DNA of 64,000 bases from Nectonema munidae. Its lineage: Eukaryota > Nematomorpha > Nectonematoida > Nectonematidae. Position 1 is the stretch's first letter, and each line of letters starts with the position of its first letter. Below, piece after piece: positions 12,531-23,819 of the stretch. A program made the translations under genes and the position numbers. Location: contig JAUIRK010000991.1 in the NCBI GenBank assembly GCA_030549495.1, forward strand, positions 62,001 to 126,000. Direction: 5' to 3'. The notes beneath the pieces were generated by a model. It saw only the letters and a list, made by a program, of their open reading frames with translations. It had not been told where the DNA came from and ran no database searches.

Positions 12531-13420
12531 GGTTTGCGACAAGTTCTTTGTACTTGGGATCTTTTTTATTTCAGAGAAATCCACGGACAACATCACGAAG
12601 CTTCTTTTTCCATTTTTGTCATTCCTTCTTCTAATTTCTTCGATTTGAACTTTGCATGCATATCGGGTCCAATAAATATGTCATTTTTAATTTTAGTTTT
12701 GGAAATATTAAACGAATTTCTTGTAATGTTTTACTTCCACAATCAAGAGCCTTTACAAACATCCTGATATGAAGTGGAGGCAATGGAACTACTTTGCTAG
12801 GATCTACTGAAAGTTTTCTGAGTACATTGAACATTCCTGGCTGAAGTCCTTCTCGCAGTGGCGAATCAACTTTAGCTCTGCTATTCCATAAACAAAAAAA
12901 CACCAATGCTTTGTGTAACCTCCCTGCGAGCCAAAGAAAGCACTTTAAAATCTCCAAATTGAAAGTATTTTATATTTTCAAGGACTTGTTTAACATTATC
13001 ATAATTTTTTTTTTCTGAACGGAATGTGCAAGAAGTATAGATGGATATTAGTTTCCATTATGAAGCAAAACTTCTTTAAGACTCCTAGTTAAACAAATGC
13101 CCCTTTAGAATTGTTGAAGTCAAATTGAAGTGAACAATCCAATCACATCTTTACAATAACAAAGATTATTACATACGTTATTAATTTTTTAAGATTTTCA
13201 TTTCTTTTTCGGTAATCAGATATCGCCTAGCTTTCACTTAGTAAATTCCATTCAGTCTTGAAAAAGTTCAGTTCCCGATTTAGTAAGTCCCAAATCTCTG
13301 ATTAAATCATCTAGGTCGTTTTGATTTGGAAAGTTGGTTCTGAAGTGGATCCAGGTTAAAAAAATCTTCTTCCATTTCTTTACTACTGCTTGATAACGTT
13401 TCGATATGTCAAATACATTT
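12531..13420 (-). pseudogene. Fragment of a second uncharacterised repeat-encoded protein family
   Basis: Reverse-strand traces include SLKEVLLHNGN and SILLAHS (13080-13000), VKQVLENIKYFQFGDFKVL (near 12990-12940), then FFCLWNSRAKVDSPL, LVDP-like SVDPSKVVPLPPLHI and FVKALDCGSKTLQEIR (12890-12700). I recognise this order from unannotated multi-copy genes in insects and other invertebrates. The function is unknown and a mobile-element origin is my inference. It is broken by stops and frameshifts. Confidence 0.55.
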
Positions 13421-14084
13421 TCATCTAAAAAATGTATGTAAAAACAAAACTTTTTAGATAAAAATTCAAGTACATTTACTTATTTTGGAGGTATTGTTAA
13501 ACTGCTATCATGTAAAACAGGTGCTTTTGATGATGCTAATACACTCTCCATTTTTTTGGAATTCCAAAAGGCTGTAATTCTTATGCTGAAGTGGAAGATG
13601 AAGGACAACAACGAAGGGTTTTCACAGAGAAGCAAAAAGATGGTAAATCAGAAAGAAAAGCAAGACTATAGCCTTTCTTGTTCCTCTTAACCATCCTTCT
13701 AGGATTGAACAACTATACTACGACTAGGCATGGGTGGCCTTTCCAAATTCTTGAACATATTATTAGCTGTTGTTTTTTCTATAGCATCTTGAAAGCGTTT
13801 TTCCAGCAAACTTGAATTGATAAAAAGGCTAACTCCGAAGCACTTTGAGTCAAGAGCGGCAAAGCAATTTAGCATTACAAAGCAACAAAAAGAAGAATTA
13901 GAAATAATAAATGTTTATGATTTAATTGAAATTTTTTGAACAAAAACTCATGGATATCACGCCTTTACAAATCCAATTAAACTTTTCTATTTTTTTTTGC
14001 AAATTATGTAATTTTATGAAGTTTATTTATAAGAAAGTTGCATTAAAAAGTATAAAGTAACTGAGTAGTAGTTCTTGTTGTGGT
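13421..14084. other. No recognised gene
   Basis: AT-rich. No family recognised. Confidence 0.4.
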
Positions 14085-14551
14085 TGAGTTATAGCCAGCT
14101 ATGGGGCCAGGCCCCTTCATCTAAGTTATGGGCCCCACCATCAAAAAATTGAAATTTACAAATTAACATGAAATAATGAATTAATTTTTGGCAATGTGCT
14201 TATACGAACAATATAAAGCAAATAAAATCAAAATATAGAAAAATTATTGATATCATTGACGAAGCAACCAAACTGTTAACTTTGTTAAGTCTACCTGTAA
14301 TAAGAAAGCAAATTTACAATAAAAATTTCTCTTTGCTATGAGAAACGAAGGTAAGAAATATTAACCGTGATAAAATCAAAAACTTTAACAAAGAAATAGG
14401 ACACAGGTAGAGAAAGGAGCTTATCAACACAAAGAGAAGGGTTATTGTAAGCAGCAATTGATGCTTTCATTTTAGACAAAGACAGTAGGTGAGCATGTAA
14501 ATTAGCGCCCCATTTGGCCCCTCCAAATTTAAATTTCTGGCTACGTTACTG
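14085..14551. mobile_element. Possible MITE with GTTATAGCCAG-type ends
   Basis: The left edge GTTATAGCCAGCTATGGGGCC and the reverse complement of the right edge (CAGTAACGTAGCCAG, then GGAGGGGCC) are alike. G/C-rich subterminal GGGGCC blocks stand out from the AT-rich surroundings. No coding sequence and no clear target duplication. Confidence 0.35.
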
Positions 14552-15199
14552 TATGTGGATCGCCAGGCTCTTTCATTCAAAGAAGCCTGCACCACGAAAG
14601 AAATGCACCACCTTTTAACTGGGTTTAGTTGTAGAGTATTTGTAATCTCATCTTGTTTTCTTAGGGCTGTAAGATTCCGGAAATCTGTAATGAGATGTGT
14701 TGTTGTGTGAGAGCTAATTGGGCAGAGAGGATGTATGTGTGCTGTCTATTCGGTGTTTATAGGCATTGGTGATTGTTGCCACAGAGTCGACTGCGTCCTT
14801 TCTGATCTTGAAAGTTGTGCTTCTGCGCTGCTTATCAGGGGTGGAGGAGTGTCAAGTATTTTGTTGTTGGGAAGGGTGTCAAGTGCTTGTTTGGTAGGTT
14901 GAGTGTGGATATGTTTTTTCAGATTACTTGTGTTCGTTGATGGTGGTATGTTGCTTAGTATTTTAGAGTAGTATCTGAGTGGAGTGCCTGCTACTTGTCT
15001 GTGTGCGGGGGGTGGATGGATGATAACGTAAGTAGTGACAAGGACTGTTCGTGTTGTTTATGACTGTTTCTAGGAATTGTGTGCCTCTCTTGTCCAAATG
15101 TTGTTTGATGGTGAGAATTTTGGTTTCGGCATGTAGATGTGGAATGGGTGTTGTTTGTGTGCTGACAAGTATGATTCTAAGACCTGTTTTGAATGGTTT

Positions 15200-15970
15200 A
15201 TAGTTTATTTGTTTGTGTGCTGGATATGACTGGATGCCAAGATGGACTGGCATAGCCTAGTAGGTAAGTGATTCTTTGTTTTGTCCAAATCTTGTGCTTG
15301 TTAGTTGCCTTAGTGTGTTCACTCTTGGTCTGCATTTGGTGACAATGTTGTTTATGTGTGAGCAAAAGACATGGATGGACTTTTGTTCCATGGCTGTGTG
15401 GAATTAAAGTGTTGTTGAAGGTTGTGGTTGGTATGTGATGGTGTTCTTTGTTGTGGCTTGTGAGAAATGCGCTGGTGGATTTTGCAGGTGGCACGCTAAG
15501 TCTGTTTTTGGAAAGCATTTTTCAAGTTGTGTTAAATATGTTTGTACGTGTGTAGAACATGCCTTTCGTGTGTACTGATAAAATTGTTACGCCATCTGCA
15601 TATGAAGAAATGTAAGTACTGTTGGTTGGTATGTCATGCATGTGTAGATAGATTGAAAAAAGTTAGACTGAGAAGAGAGCCTTGTGGAATGCCATTTCCA
15701 AAATTGTGTAATTTAGATGACTCACCGTTAAAGTGTACATAACCTTGAAAGTAATTAGCAAGCCAGCGTTTAGTATTGTTGAGAATGTGGTGTTATGAAT
15801 TTCGTTTATTAGAAGAGATCTAGAGATAGCATCAAATGCTTTACTGATGTCTATTGTGATGAGTAGTGCACTGTGAGGGGGGGGGGGGGAGGGGCGTCTG
15901 GATTTAATACCATCTTGTATTTTTTGTGTGAGATTTAAGAGTTGAATGGTGTTCTCTGTTGCCATGTTGT
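15200..15970 (-). pseudogene. LINE reverse transcriptase domain
   Basis: TIDISKAFDAISRSLL is RT motif A with its catalytic aspartate. Further on, LHMHDIPTNSTYISSYADG is motif C, where the second aspartate of YADD is replaced by glycine. A run of G at about 15880-15890 interrupts the frame just before motif A. The following PIPHLHAETKILTIKQHLD segment near 15150-15080 is typical of the thumb/C-terminal part of these ORFs. Confidence 0.85.
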
Positions 15971-17259
15971 GTAGGTGATAGTGGAGTATATGGCGTTATT
16001 TTTGCTAGAATGAGTCTCTCAACTAATTTGAAAGCGGTGGATAGAAGTGTAATTGGTCTATAAGAAGTTGGTTTTGTTGGTATTTTGCCGTGTTTTAGAT
16101 GTATGTTGGAGATGTTATCAATCTGAAGAGTTTTTAAGTTGTTTTATATGTGCGGTTTCTTGTGTGTTAGCCAGTGTTATGGTGTGATCAAGTGGAAATT
16201 CGTGTTTGCGTGTGCCTGTCTACTTTGTATTTGGGTAAGTAGCTAGTTTTAGAGTAGTGTTTTAATATAATATTTGTTTGTTGTTTGCGTGTGGGTATTT
16301 TATCTAATGTGCTGATTGAGGAGTGATTTTGTATGTTACCACCTTTGAGTTGTTGATTCTGTCAATGGTTTTATGTAGTTTTGATAGGGATGTTTTTAAA
16401 TGTGGTTTTTCCTGAAATTCTAGCAGGTTTTTGTGTAATTTGAGTGCTTATTTCTGTTTAGTTTGTGTATACGACTCGTTTTAATTAGTGCATGAGGTGT
16501 TGGTGTGTGTGTCTGCGTTCTCTTATCAGTATTTTTATATCTGCAGGGAAGTTTGGGTTGAAATGTTTTGTTTCCTTTTGGGATGAATTTTTTGTTGGTA
16601 CTTTTTATTATTTTATTAAATTGCAAAATTATGTTATACAGTGACTGTGATTAAGTGTCAAGTCTTTTATTGTGTTCCACATCCGCTATGTTCGGTGAGC
16701 AAGGGTTAAACTTTTTCTGATGAGAAATGTGTGTACATGTGTTTGGATCGTTGAGGATGTATACTTGTTCGAGTTGTGAGGCAAGCTCCGTTCCTCTTTG
16801 TGTCGTGTTGTTTAGTGAAGCAATGTGTGTGTGTGGCATTAAAGCCTCCTACCAGAAGTATGTTTGGGAGTATTCAGTGCCTGCAGTTTGATGTTAGGCC
16901 GGCGAATATTCGGGTTGAAAGTGTTGATTATAGTTGTTTGTTTGTTGTGTCCTGTTTTAATGCCGAAGGCTTGTATTCAGTGTATTTATCAACTTGTGTA
17001 GTCCTTCTGATGTCTTCTTTCTGTGTACGAAATATTGTGACGTGTGTGTGTGTAATGAGGCCGCCACTTCCGCCATGTTGTCTAATTGCAGTGTAATTGG
17101 GGATGGTTGGTGATTGTGTGCAAGATGTGTTAAAACTGAAACAAGAATATGTTGAGGTGTTTGATAGATAAGATAGTGTTTGAGTGGGGGTATGTCAAGT
17201 GCTGAGCAATTAGAGGTTGATTGTGAGGGCGAGTTTAGTAGCATTGCTTGATTTGTGTT

Positions 17260-17520
17260 AAATTGATTCGAAGTTAAGGATTGCGAGCGATGCTTGTTCT
17301 TGAGATTTCTTCCATAAAAGGCACGTCCACTGTGATGTGAAGTTCTAAAGTGATGTACACTTTAGGTGTAGCCATCCAACACATGAGTTGCATCGTACAG
17401 ATCCACTATTTGTGCGGGAGATGTTTCTTGTGTGTTGCATATGGAGCATGTATATGCGCCTTGATTAGTTTCAATGTCCCCAGCTAGGAGTAGTTGAAGG
17501 AAAACAGATGTTGGGTTCAT
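17260..17520 (-). pseudogene. LINE N-terminus: decayed 2A-like peptide followed by PHD finger
   Basis: The reverse frame opening at 17520 reads LLLAGDIETNQGA immediately before YTCSICNT. The motif G-D-[VI]-E-x-N-P-G-P is the 2A ribosome-skipping signature, reported at the N-terminus of several LINE ORFs. Here D-I-E-T-N is kept and the final P-G-P reads Q-G-A. The finger spacing is C-S-I-C, then C-N-S-C-V-G-W-L-H-L-K-C, then W-T-C, the Cys4-His-Cys3 order of a PHD finger. The later half lies in another frame. Confidence 0.7.
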
Positions 17521-17720
17521 GCATTTTATTAGGAAAAAAAATGATTGGCAGACACCAGTAGCGTGGCGCCATCCCAGGCGCGCTACCTTGAAGAGACGCA
17601 GCGTAGCACTTCCATCGTCTTTCGAGTAGGGTTGAAATTAAGGATGTTTGGATATGGTAGTGACTTTGTTTGTCTTCTCCAAATGTTGGTCCACCACGAA
17701 GAGGCATCCACATCGGACCA

Positions 17721-18369
17721 TGAGTAGTATGAACAGGACATTAGAAAAAAAGTTTTATTGTGAAATGCTTTAGCTATCAGATGTATTTTTAGTAAATTTT
17801 TAAAAGATAATTTCCTATTTATTTTAGCTTATCAAGTTGTTGTGATGAAAGCATTAAAACGATACTATTTATTTAACAACCTAAAAACACTCTTGTTAAA
17901 AAGTATAAAAGAGTAAAGAGCAAAGCTTACAAAATCATCAACAGTAAAGCGAAACAGTGCAAATTAGGAAAGACATAGAGTATGTGAAGTATATATGTAC
18001 AAGGTTCCATTAAAGCAATATACTAATTGATGTTTGCTTGTGGTGTGCATTAGTGGCGCTTAGAGGAAAGATAAAAATCATCACAAGTATTTTTTATACA
18101 ATGGGGACTGAGCTTGCCCCTCTCTCCATCAACATATCTGCACGCCACTGTGCCCAGGTACATTTTCCAGTCAGGAAAAATCAAATAGAATTCGTGTCCA
18201 TTGTGATAAAACTTAAAAATTCACATCAATTCTGATGGAAATAAATTATCACGAAACTTTTGTCATAGTAAAACACAAAAATGTGAAATAGGTGTATAAT
18301 CTGAAAACTGTCATTCATTTTGTGAGATTGTTCTTTAAAAATGTATAAGGAGACATGAGTAAAGTTGGT
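17721..18369. other. No gene; possible very short MITE at 18051-18150
   Basis: AGTGGCG at 18052 and CGCCACT at 18143-18149 form a small inverted pair around about 100 bases. This may be a tiny hAT-derived MITE. The rest is unremarkable AT-rich DNA. Confidence 0.3.
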
Positions 18370-18505
18370 TATATACTGGGTTTCAATAACTCAAGGGCTT
18401 GGGTTCGATCCCGCATCAAGCCTACTTTCCTCATAGTTCAATACAAGCGGCGCAATTTTGCCTTCTCGATGAAAACACTCCACGGTACCTTTAACTTTAT
18501 ATAAA
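18370..18505 (+). mobile_element. tRNA-derived SINE, copy A
   Basis: GGGTTCGATCCC at 18411-18422 is a canonical RNA polymerase III B box. The following AGTTCAATACAAGCGGC... GATGAAAACACTCCACGGTACCTTTAAC segment matches the copy at 51.13-51.29 kb almost word for word. The A-box half is weak here, so this copy is either truncated at its 5' side or older. Confidence 0.7.
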
Positions 18506-19149
18506 ATTGTATAATAATGAAAAATAAATCAAGCCTAGGCATCACTTACATTATTATTTAAGAGCGCAAACAGGGAAAAAGTCAAGAAAACCTTTTGCCT
18601 GGGGCACTAGTGTATTTTTACCCTCGAGCGCCAATAGAACTTTTGTGGTAAGGCACTAGATAGACAGGTCAAGGTGATGGTATAAAATAAGGCTTCAGGA
18701 TCGTTCCACATTATTCTATGCATGCAAAATATTAAAAAGCATGTAGGATTCTGCAAATCTTTTTAAGAAGAGCATACGCAAATGGTGTATACTATAAAAA
18801 CTTTTATTTGTACATATAGTTAAATAAAACATAAAGCAACTTGAACCAGAAAGAAACTTCACACTTTTTGATGGAAATTCTTCGCTAGAAGAGGTTGCTA
18901 GTAAATTTCTAGCCAGCCTTCTCCGAGGATTATAGTAATTGTGATATTTTGAGTAAAAAGTAACAAAATGAGACTAGTAAAAATATTTAAAAAGAAATGA
19001 AGTAATAAAAGCTTCAATGAGATAAGAATTCGACAAAAATTGTACATATCGATAAGTGTTCTTAAAAATATTGGCTATATTAGCACGAAAAAAAGTAAAA
19101 ACCTATACTTTATTCATACTTTTGTATAATTTGTATTTTTAGAGCTTTA
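18506..19149. other. No recognised gene
   Basis: AT-rich, nothing recognised. Confidence 0.4.
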
Positions 19150-20260
19150 AAATTGTTGATATTCTTGATCAAATTGCTTAGGTACGAATAAGCAATGCTG
19201 ATGTTTTAAGCCACCAATTAATTCATGCTCTTTGTTATCTGATGGAGATGAAGAAACTTTCAAGTTGGATAATAATTTAAGCTCAAATAAACTTGCTGCA
19301 TCTGGAGTTATTGTTCATTTCGATGGCATGGCAATGGCATAAGTTATGAAAATGAGAGTTCTCCAAAGCGAAAAAATGCACGTTCAAAAATTTCTTTGAA
19401 TTCTTTGAACAGTGAAAGTACTTTAAATGAGGAATACCTTCCCGTTTACGGACCTTTTTTACAATCAACCCATAACTCCATTCACAATTTTTGCATTATT
19501 TTTTAATATTGAATTAATGAATCATTTCTTAAATACTCTAATCCTTATGCCAGACAAAGAAATAGTTTTTGAATTTTACAATAGAAGAAACTCCCTGTTT
19601 GTTGTAATTCTTATTATGTCATGTTATTCAACTCTTCCAAAGTCAAGAATGTACTTGGAATAAACAAGACTGCTTCAATTCATTGATATCAGGAACTATG
19701 TGATGAAAAAGATATGAAGAAATTAAAAAATATTTACACTTCTGTGACAACACAAACTTGATTAATTAGATAGATTTGTTAAAATCAGAAAGGTTATTTC
19801 AGATATGAAAGAAAAAAACAGTTTGTATTGATGAAACAATGATGCCCTATTTTGGAAATCATTTTACCAAGCAATTAATAAAAGGCAAATCAATTAGATG
19901 TGGTTACAGGCAGTGTTCGTAATGCGTCTAAAAAAGAAACACATTTCAGTTGTATGACAATCGTTCAGTAATGGCTATTAGCAATTCTTTGAACGAAGCG
20001 CCAATTAAAGTAACTACTACAAGATATCCTTCCAAAGAAAAGAGAAGAATTAATATAATTAGTCGATTTTAAAGCAATTTGGTGGTCTTCCAAAAACAAG
20101 TAAAGATCATTCAACGATAAACACTTAACTTTGTAAAAGGAACCATCAACTTGGTCAGGATGTCAATAAAAATTGAAAAGTTTCAAGAGTCTATTGGCAC
20201 AAGTTTTTAATCTATTTTCGAATCTTCAAAGTTAGTGTTATAACATACGTAATCATAAAA
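19150..20260 (+). pseudogene. Decayed piggyBac transposase (copy 1)
   Basis: The clearest trace is VCIDETMMPYFGNHFTKQLI followed by GKSIRCGYR at 19827-19918. It equals the piggyBac catalytic motif (DE.M.PF.GRH..KQ...KPIR.GYK) with its first aspartate. Upstream, LIMSCYSTLPKSRMYLE (19610-19662) matches the LSGY..LPS...YW segment, and a KKYLHFCDN-like trace follows near 19720. Downstream traces reach about 20250. Stops and frameshifts are frequent. No TTAA-linked termini were identified. Confidence 0.75.
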
Positions 20261-20269
20261 TAGTTAGAA

Positions 20270-20410
20270 TTGAGGAGGCATCTACCAAAAGGGAATATTA
20301 GAAATAGGTGTACCCCTCCTGATTATCAAATACTTTTAAGTATAGGAGTAAATGATATAAAATAGAAGGAGGAATCAACTTACCTGCTTATAATAATAAT
20401 AATAATAGGT
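20270..20410 (+). repeat. Dispersed repeat with GGAGGCAT motif, left inverted arm
   Basis: Contains GAGGAGGCATCTACCAAAAG, TTTTAAGTATAGGAGT and ATGATATAAAATAGAAGGAG. Its inverted copies lie at 22.69-22.80 kb (first shared part, through GATATAAAATA and ATCAACTTA) and at 23.71-23.78 kb (CCCTTTTGGTAAATGCTTCC). So two separate downstream fragments mirror this single segment. Confidence 0.6.
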
Positions 20411-22138
20411 ATAATAGAAGGCATCAAGTCAACTGATTCATTCATTCATTGATAATAATAATAATTCACAAAATATAAAATTGATCTAAATAATAAAATT
20501 GCGTCCATTCACAAAAAATAAAAAATGACAGTTTTATTATGCCATCAATGCTCGAATTTTATTGTAATTTCTTCATTGCACACTATTATCGATATAAATA
20601 TAACACGAAACTCTTCGTTAAAAAAGAGCAAGGTGTTATTTCGCACCTACTTCAGATATAAGCAATGTGTTATAAAAGCCCATATTTAAAATAAAATGGT
20701 CACTTGATTGAAAATCTTCAATTAAAATTTTTTTGAAGATGCAATTTTCTCCAAAATTATCCTTAAATGTAAAATAATTTTTAATACTAAATCGACCATC
20801 CTAACTTAATTTCTGCGTCGGTTTTGATGATTACGGTGTAAAAATGTGACAAAGTCTCAATCAAATTAGCGATGTATCCCTAAAATTCAGTTTTTTCAAA
20901 AAAAATTCGGACAAATGAGAGAGGAAGGGACTGGAAAAGCACGATCGTTTAATAGTCAGTGTTTCAAAAGAGATCTTGACCACGAAGAAGCTTTGATAAA
21001 ATGAAAAATCCTAGAATTTTATCAGCTAAGGTTACATTCATCAGTCCACTAACATGGATAAGAAATATAAAATCTTCAAGCGTCTAGAGCAGTGGTTCTT
21101 AAGCGATGCCATCAACCTCTTGTTTTAAGGTGAGCATAACAGAGTTGCAGAAAAAATCAGCCTAACAATATCATGTCAAATGGTCAGAATTAGGCAAAGT
21201 CTTTGATCTGTAGGTTGTAGTGTAGTTTTATATCTATGTTTTGTTCTTAAAATTAAACTTAAATTAAACACATGAATGGTGGCGATTTTTTTAAATATAA
21301 TTTTCAAATTTTATTATAAAGGAATTGCGTGGAATCAACATTGCAAAATTATTACCCGACACTATACTATCAGCTCCCACTCAAACATTTACAGCGGATA
21401 AATCGAGTTGAAGGACTTTCTTTGTAGTTGTGATCGCATCCTACATTCACAAAAGCACTCATATATTGTAGAGTAACAGCGAAAAGAAAGTAATAATTCT
21501 GCATGTCCGCTATTAGGATCAGGTACATCCCGATTCTTCTACTTCGTCTCTAATCAGGTGAATAACGCTTTGAGCTAAAACAAATTCTTCGCATGATAAG
21601 CTTTTCAAAATTTTAAAGTGAAGAAGCTTTCCATCTCAAATTAGCAATTTTTTCATAAGATTTAGTATAAAACACAAAGTCCATTAAAAAGAATATTTAT
21701 TTTGGAAAACAAGGTTATAATAATGTCAGAAATAAGATGTAAATGAGTGTATAAAAACTAAAAAAAGATTTGGTATAGGTAAAAATGTGTTTTTATAAAG
21801 TATTTGCTAAACAAGTAAGATTCGGTCATCAAAATTTTGATCCAGTTCAAAGTTAATGCCTTATAATTCATAAAAATAAAAAATTAAAACATATTCTGCA
21901 TCAATCAAATAGAAATGAAAAATATTGAGCTACAAGGAGAAGAAAAGTGAATCTCAGATACTGGAACTGATCCAGTGGTGGGAAAATAAAGTTAACAATA
22001 AATAATAAGGTAGCAAAAATTCAGTAATTGGTAATGGAAAAAAAGGTAAATGGGAATAAAATGTGAAACAAGAGAAAAATAATGCACAAAAAGCAAAATA
22101 CTCGTATGGAGATTTAAAATAAATTAAAAGAAATATTT
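20411..22138. other. No recognised gene; putative 3' UTR or flank
   Basis: AT-rich with an (ATA)n/(TCAT)n microsatellite at 20390-20465. The upper end lies directly after the stop codon of the candidate host exon and may include its 3' UTR. Confidence 0.35.
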
Positions 22139-22198
22139 TTACAATTCATTACGAATCCAGTCATCTGTGAGATCATCAATTTCATCCAGTGTAACAAT
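22139..22198 (-). CDS. Candidate terminal exon of a host gene
   Basis: The reverse strand reads IVTLDEIDDLTDDWIRNEL and then a stop. It is preceded by an acceptor-like ...TTGATTAG. The peptide is acidic, unlike random AT-rich translation. It joins in phase 0 to the exon at 25887-25936, whose donor is AAG/GTAAGC. I do not recognise the protein. The likelihood rests on phase agreement across three segments with consensus splice sites. A missing upstream exon set is the main weakness. Confidence 0.45.
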   Translation of the reverse strand: MVTLDEIDDLTDDWIRNEL

Positions 22199-22386
22199 CT
22201 AATCAATACAAAAAAGTTTTATTAGTAATACTTATTAAAGTTTTAAAACGGTTGACGTGACTACGGTCTCCTGTTATTAATATATTTTGTGAAATATATG
22301 ATTTTACATGACCACAAAGTGGTTAGTTAATACAAGGAAGGCATTTTCATAAGCTTTTCTAAATTTCTAAGATTTAACATTTTCAG

Positions 22387-22703
22387 GAGGCATTTGAATT
22401 TGTGTAAGTAAGAGAAATGATATAAAATTAAGGAGGCATAGACTTCTCTTATAAAATAAATGTCAACAAGTAAGTAACATTTTTATATGCTGCTTTCTTT
22501 GTTGTTTTCAGAATAAGCTGAGCTTTTTAACTTAACAGTGCTTTTAGCATTTTTCAGAAGTTGAAAACTAAGCTTCACTTTTATCGACAACAAAGGAGGC
22601 AGCATAAAAATTTTTACTTTCTTGTTGACATTTATTTTATAAGAGAAGTCTATGCCTCCTTAAAATTTTATATCATTTCTTTAACTTACACGAATGCAAA
22701 GCC
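22387..22703. repeat. Long hairpin (foldback) element, arms about 107 bp
   Basis: The left arm 22387-22494 and the reverse complement of 22597-22703 are nearly identical. They include GAAATGATATAAAATT, AAGGAGGCATAGACTTCTC and ATAAATGTCAACAAG. The loop is about 100 bases. It holds no gene. It could be a MITE or a foldback transposon, and if transcribed the arms would form a long RNA duplex. It lies in the proposed last intron of the host gene. Confidence 0.8.
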
Positions 22704-22795
22704 TCATATTATTATAATCAGATAAGTTGATTCTTTTTTATATTTTATATCACTTCCTATAAATTCTTAAAAGTAAAACAGTAACACCTATTAAA
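22690..22795 (-). repeat. Inverted copy of the 20.3-kb repeat (part 1)
   Basis: The reverse complement contains GTGATATAAAATATAAA and GAATCAACTTATCTG, aligning with 20.31-20.40 kb. It ends at CAGTAACACCTATTAAAC. Confidence 0.55.
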
Positions 22796-22891
22796 CGCTA
22801 CATAATTTATTACCTATATACCTGTATACTACGATGGTTCATCTCCAACCTGTCAGTTCATATTTTACTACTTCATACGATGTTCCAAAAG

Positions 22892-23060
22892 AATCAAAGA
22901 ATCGAAAAATGTTCAAATTAAAAAATATTTATTCTTTTTAAATATATCGTTGGCTCCCCTTACTTTTAGAATAGAAAGATAAACCTGGTCTCCAATATTT
23001 TTTTATCAAATTATGCACATACGAAACTAAAAGTAAGGGGAGCCAACGATTTTAAAAAAT
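22892..23060. repeat. Short inverted-repeat element (TTGGCTCCCC type)
   Basis: GTTGGCTCCCCTTACTTTTAG (22949 on) is mirrored by CTAAAAGTAAGGGGAGCCAAC ending near 23052, with about 60 bases between. The left flank AATCAAAGAATCGAAAA... AAAAAATATTTATTCTTT recurs at 38.17-38.24 kb, so this is a dispersed family. Confidence 0.7.
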
Positions 23061-23712
23061 CTTACTTTTAGTAAGAAGTAATATAAAGTAGAAGTATTTT
23101 TTAATGATCGTAATCATTGAGCACACGGTTTTGCATGTGCGATTTTCAGCTGTGATGGATTTTGGTGAAAATGATTTTTTATAAAGATTTATAGAAGTAT
23201 ATTTGCACACAAACTATGATAATTTTATGAGCAATTAAAAAAATGAAACATATTTCTTTATTTTAGTGGATTTAAATCCCATTTAAAAATTTTTTATATT
23301 CGCCTAGAACAGATTTATTCGAACATTCTTTTTCCAATTTAATATATTTATAGATAGCATTAAGTTCAAAACTAAATATGGCAAAAATTTCTTTCAATTT
23401 ATTTATTTTACTAAGATTAGGATCAAAATCTTTTATTTAAACATCGAACTTATGATTGCATATTTTAAGGTTCAAATTTGGAAAGTTTTTGGATAGCGGA
23501 AAAAAAGGCATTGCGTTGTTCAACGGTGTTAGAACAAACAAGTCGTCAAGCCAGGTTGTGTGCGTAAAAACCAATATTAAGAGCGTCCATTCATCTATCT
23601 TGCTAACAATATTATGGATAAAGATGAGTTTTGAATTCTTCTATTTTTTACTTTCTAGAGTGGTTTCCTGTTGTCTGTTTCATTCAACAAATGAAGTCTG
23701 GAGTTTTCGCGA
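23061..23712. other. No supported gene
   Basis: A 122-residue frame at 23456-23824 has no recognisable domain and runs into repeat sequence at 23713-23784. I regard it as chance. Confidence 0.4.
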
Positions 23713-23784
23713 AAGCAAAACAGTAACACGAATTAAACATCTATTTTCAATATTCCCTTTTGGTAAATGCTTCCTGAATTCTAA
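23713..23784 (-). repeat. Inverted copy of the 20.3-kb repeat (part 2)
   Basis: AAAACAGTAACACGAATTAAAC is followed by AATATTCCCTTTTGGTAAAT and CTTCCTGAATTCTAAC. This mirrors 20270-20310 and repeats the CAGTAACAC word found at the edge of part 1. Confidence 0.55.
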
Positions 23785-23819
23785 CCATTTCATGGTATAT
23801 ATGATTATAAATTTTCAAG

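Larger units (their letters stand above)
14560..17720 (-). mobile_element. Non-LTR retrotransposon (LINE) with PHD finger, endonuclease and reverse transcriptase
   Basis: Domains read from high to low coordinates on the reverse strand. An N-terminal segment MNPTSVFLQLLLAGDIETNQ leads into a PHD-type finger (17520-17260). An apurinic-type endonuclease follows (about 17250-16600; GGLITH, RGTELASQLEQVYILNDP). Then a reverse transcriptase (about 15970-15200; LLITIDISKAFDAISRSLL, SYADG). The C-terminal domain ends near 14640. The copy carries many stops and frameshifts and its catalytic box reads YADG rather than YADD (15602-15591), so it is dead. The sense strand is A/C-rich and G-poor. I favour the Jockey/CR1 side of the LINE tree, but the clade is not resolved from motifs alone. 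Confidence 0.85.

Noticed and set aside
16776-17096. 106-codon forward frame
   Set aside because: Shadow of the reverse-strand LINE endonuclease.
18405-18425. B-box sequence as a functional tRNA gene
   Set aside because: No paired acceptor stem or good A box; the flanks match a SINE body at 51.2 kb.
21090-21110. CAGTGGTTCTTAA as a hAT-type MITE end
   Set aside because: No inverted partner found nearby.
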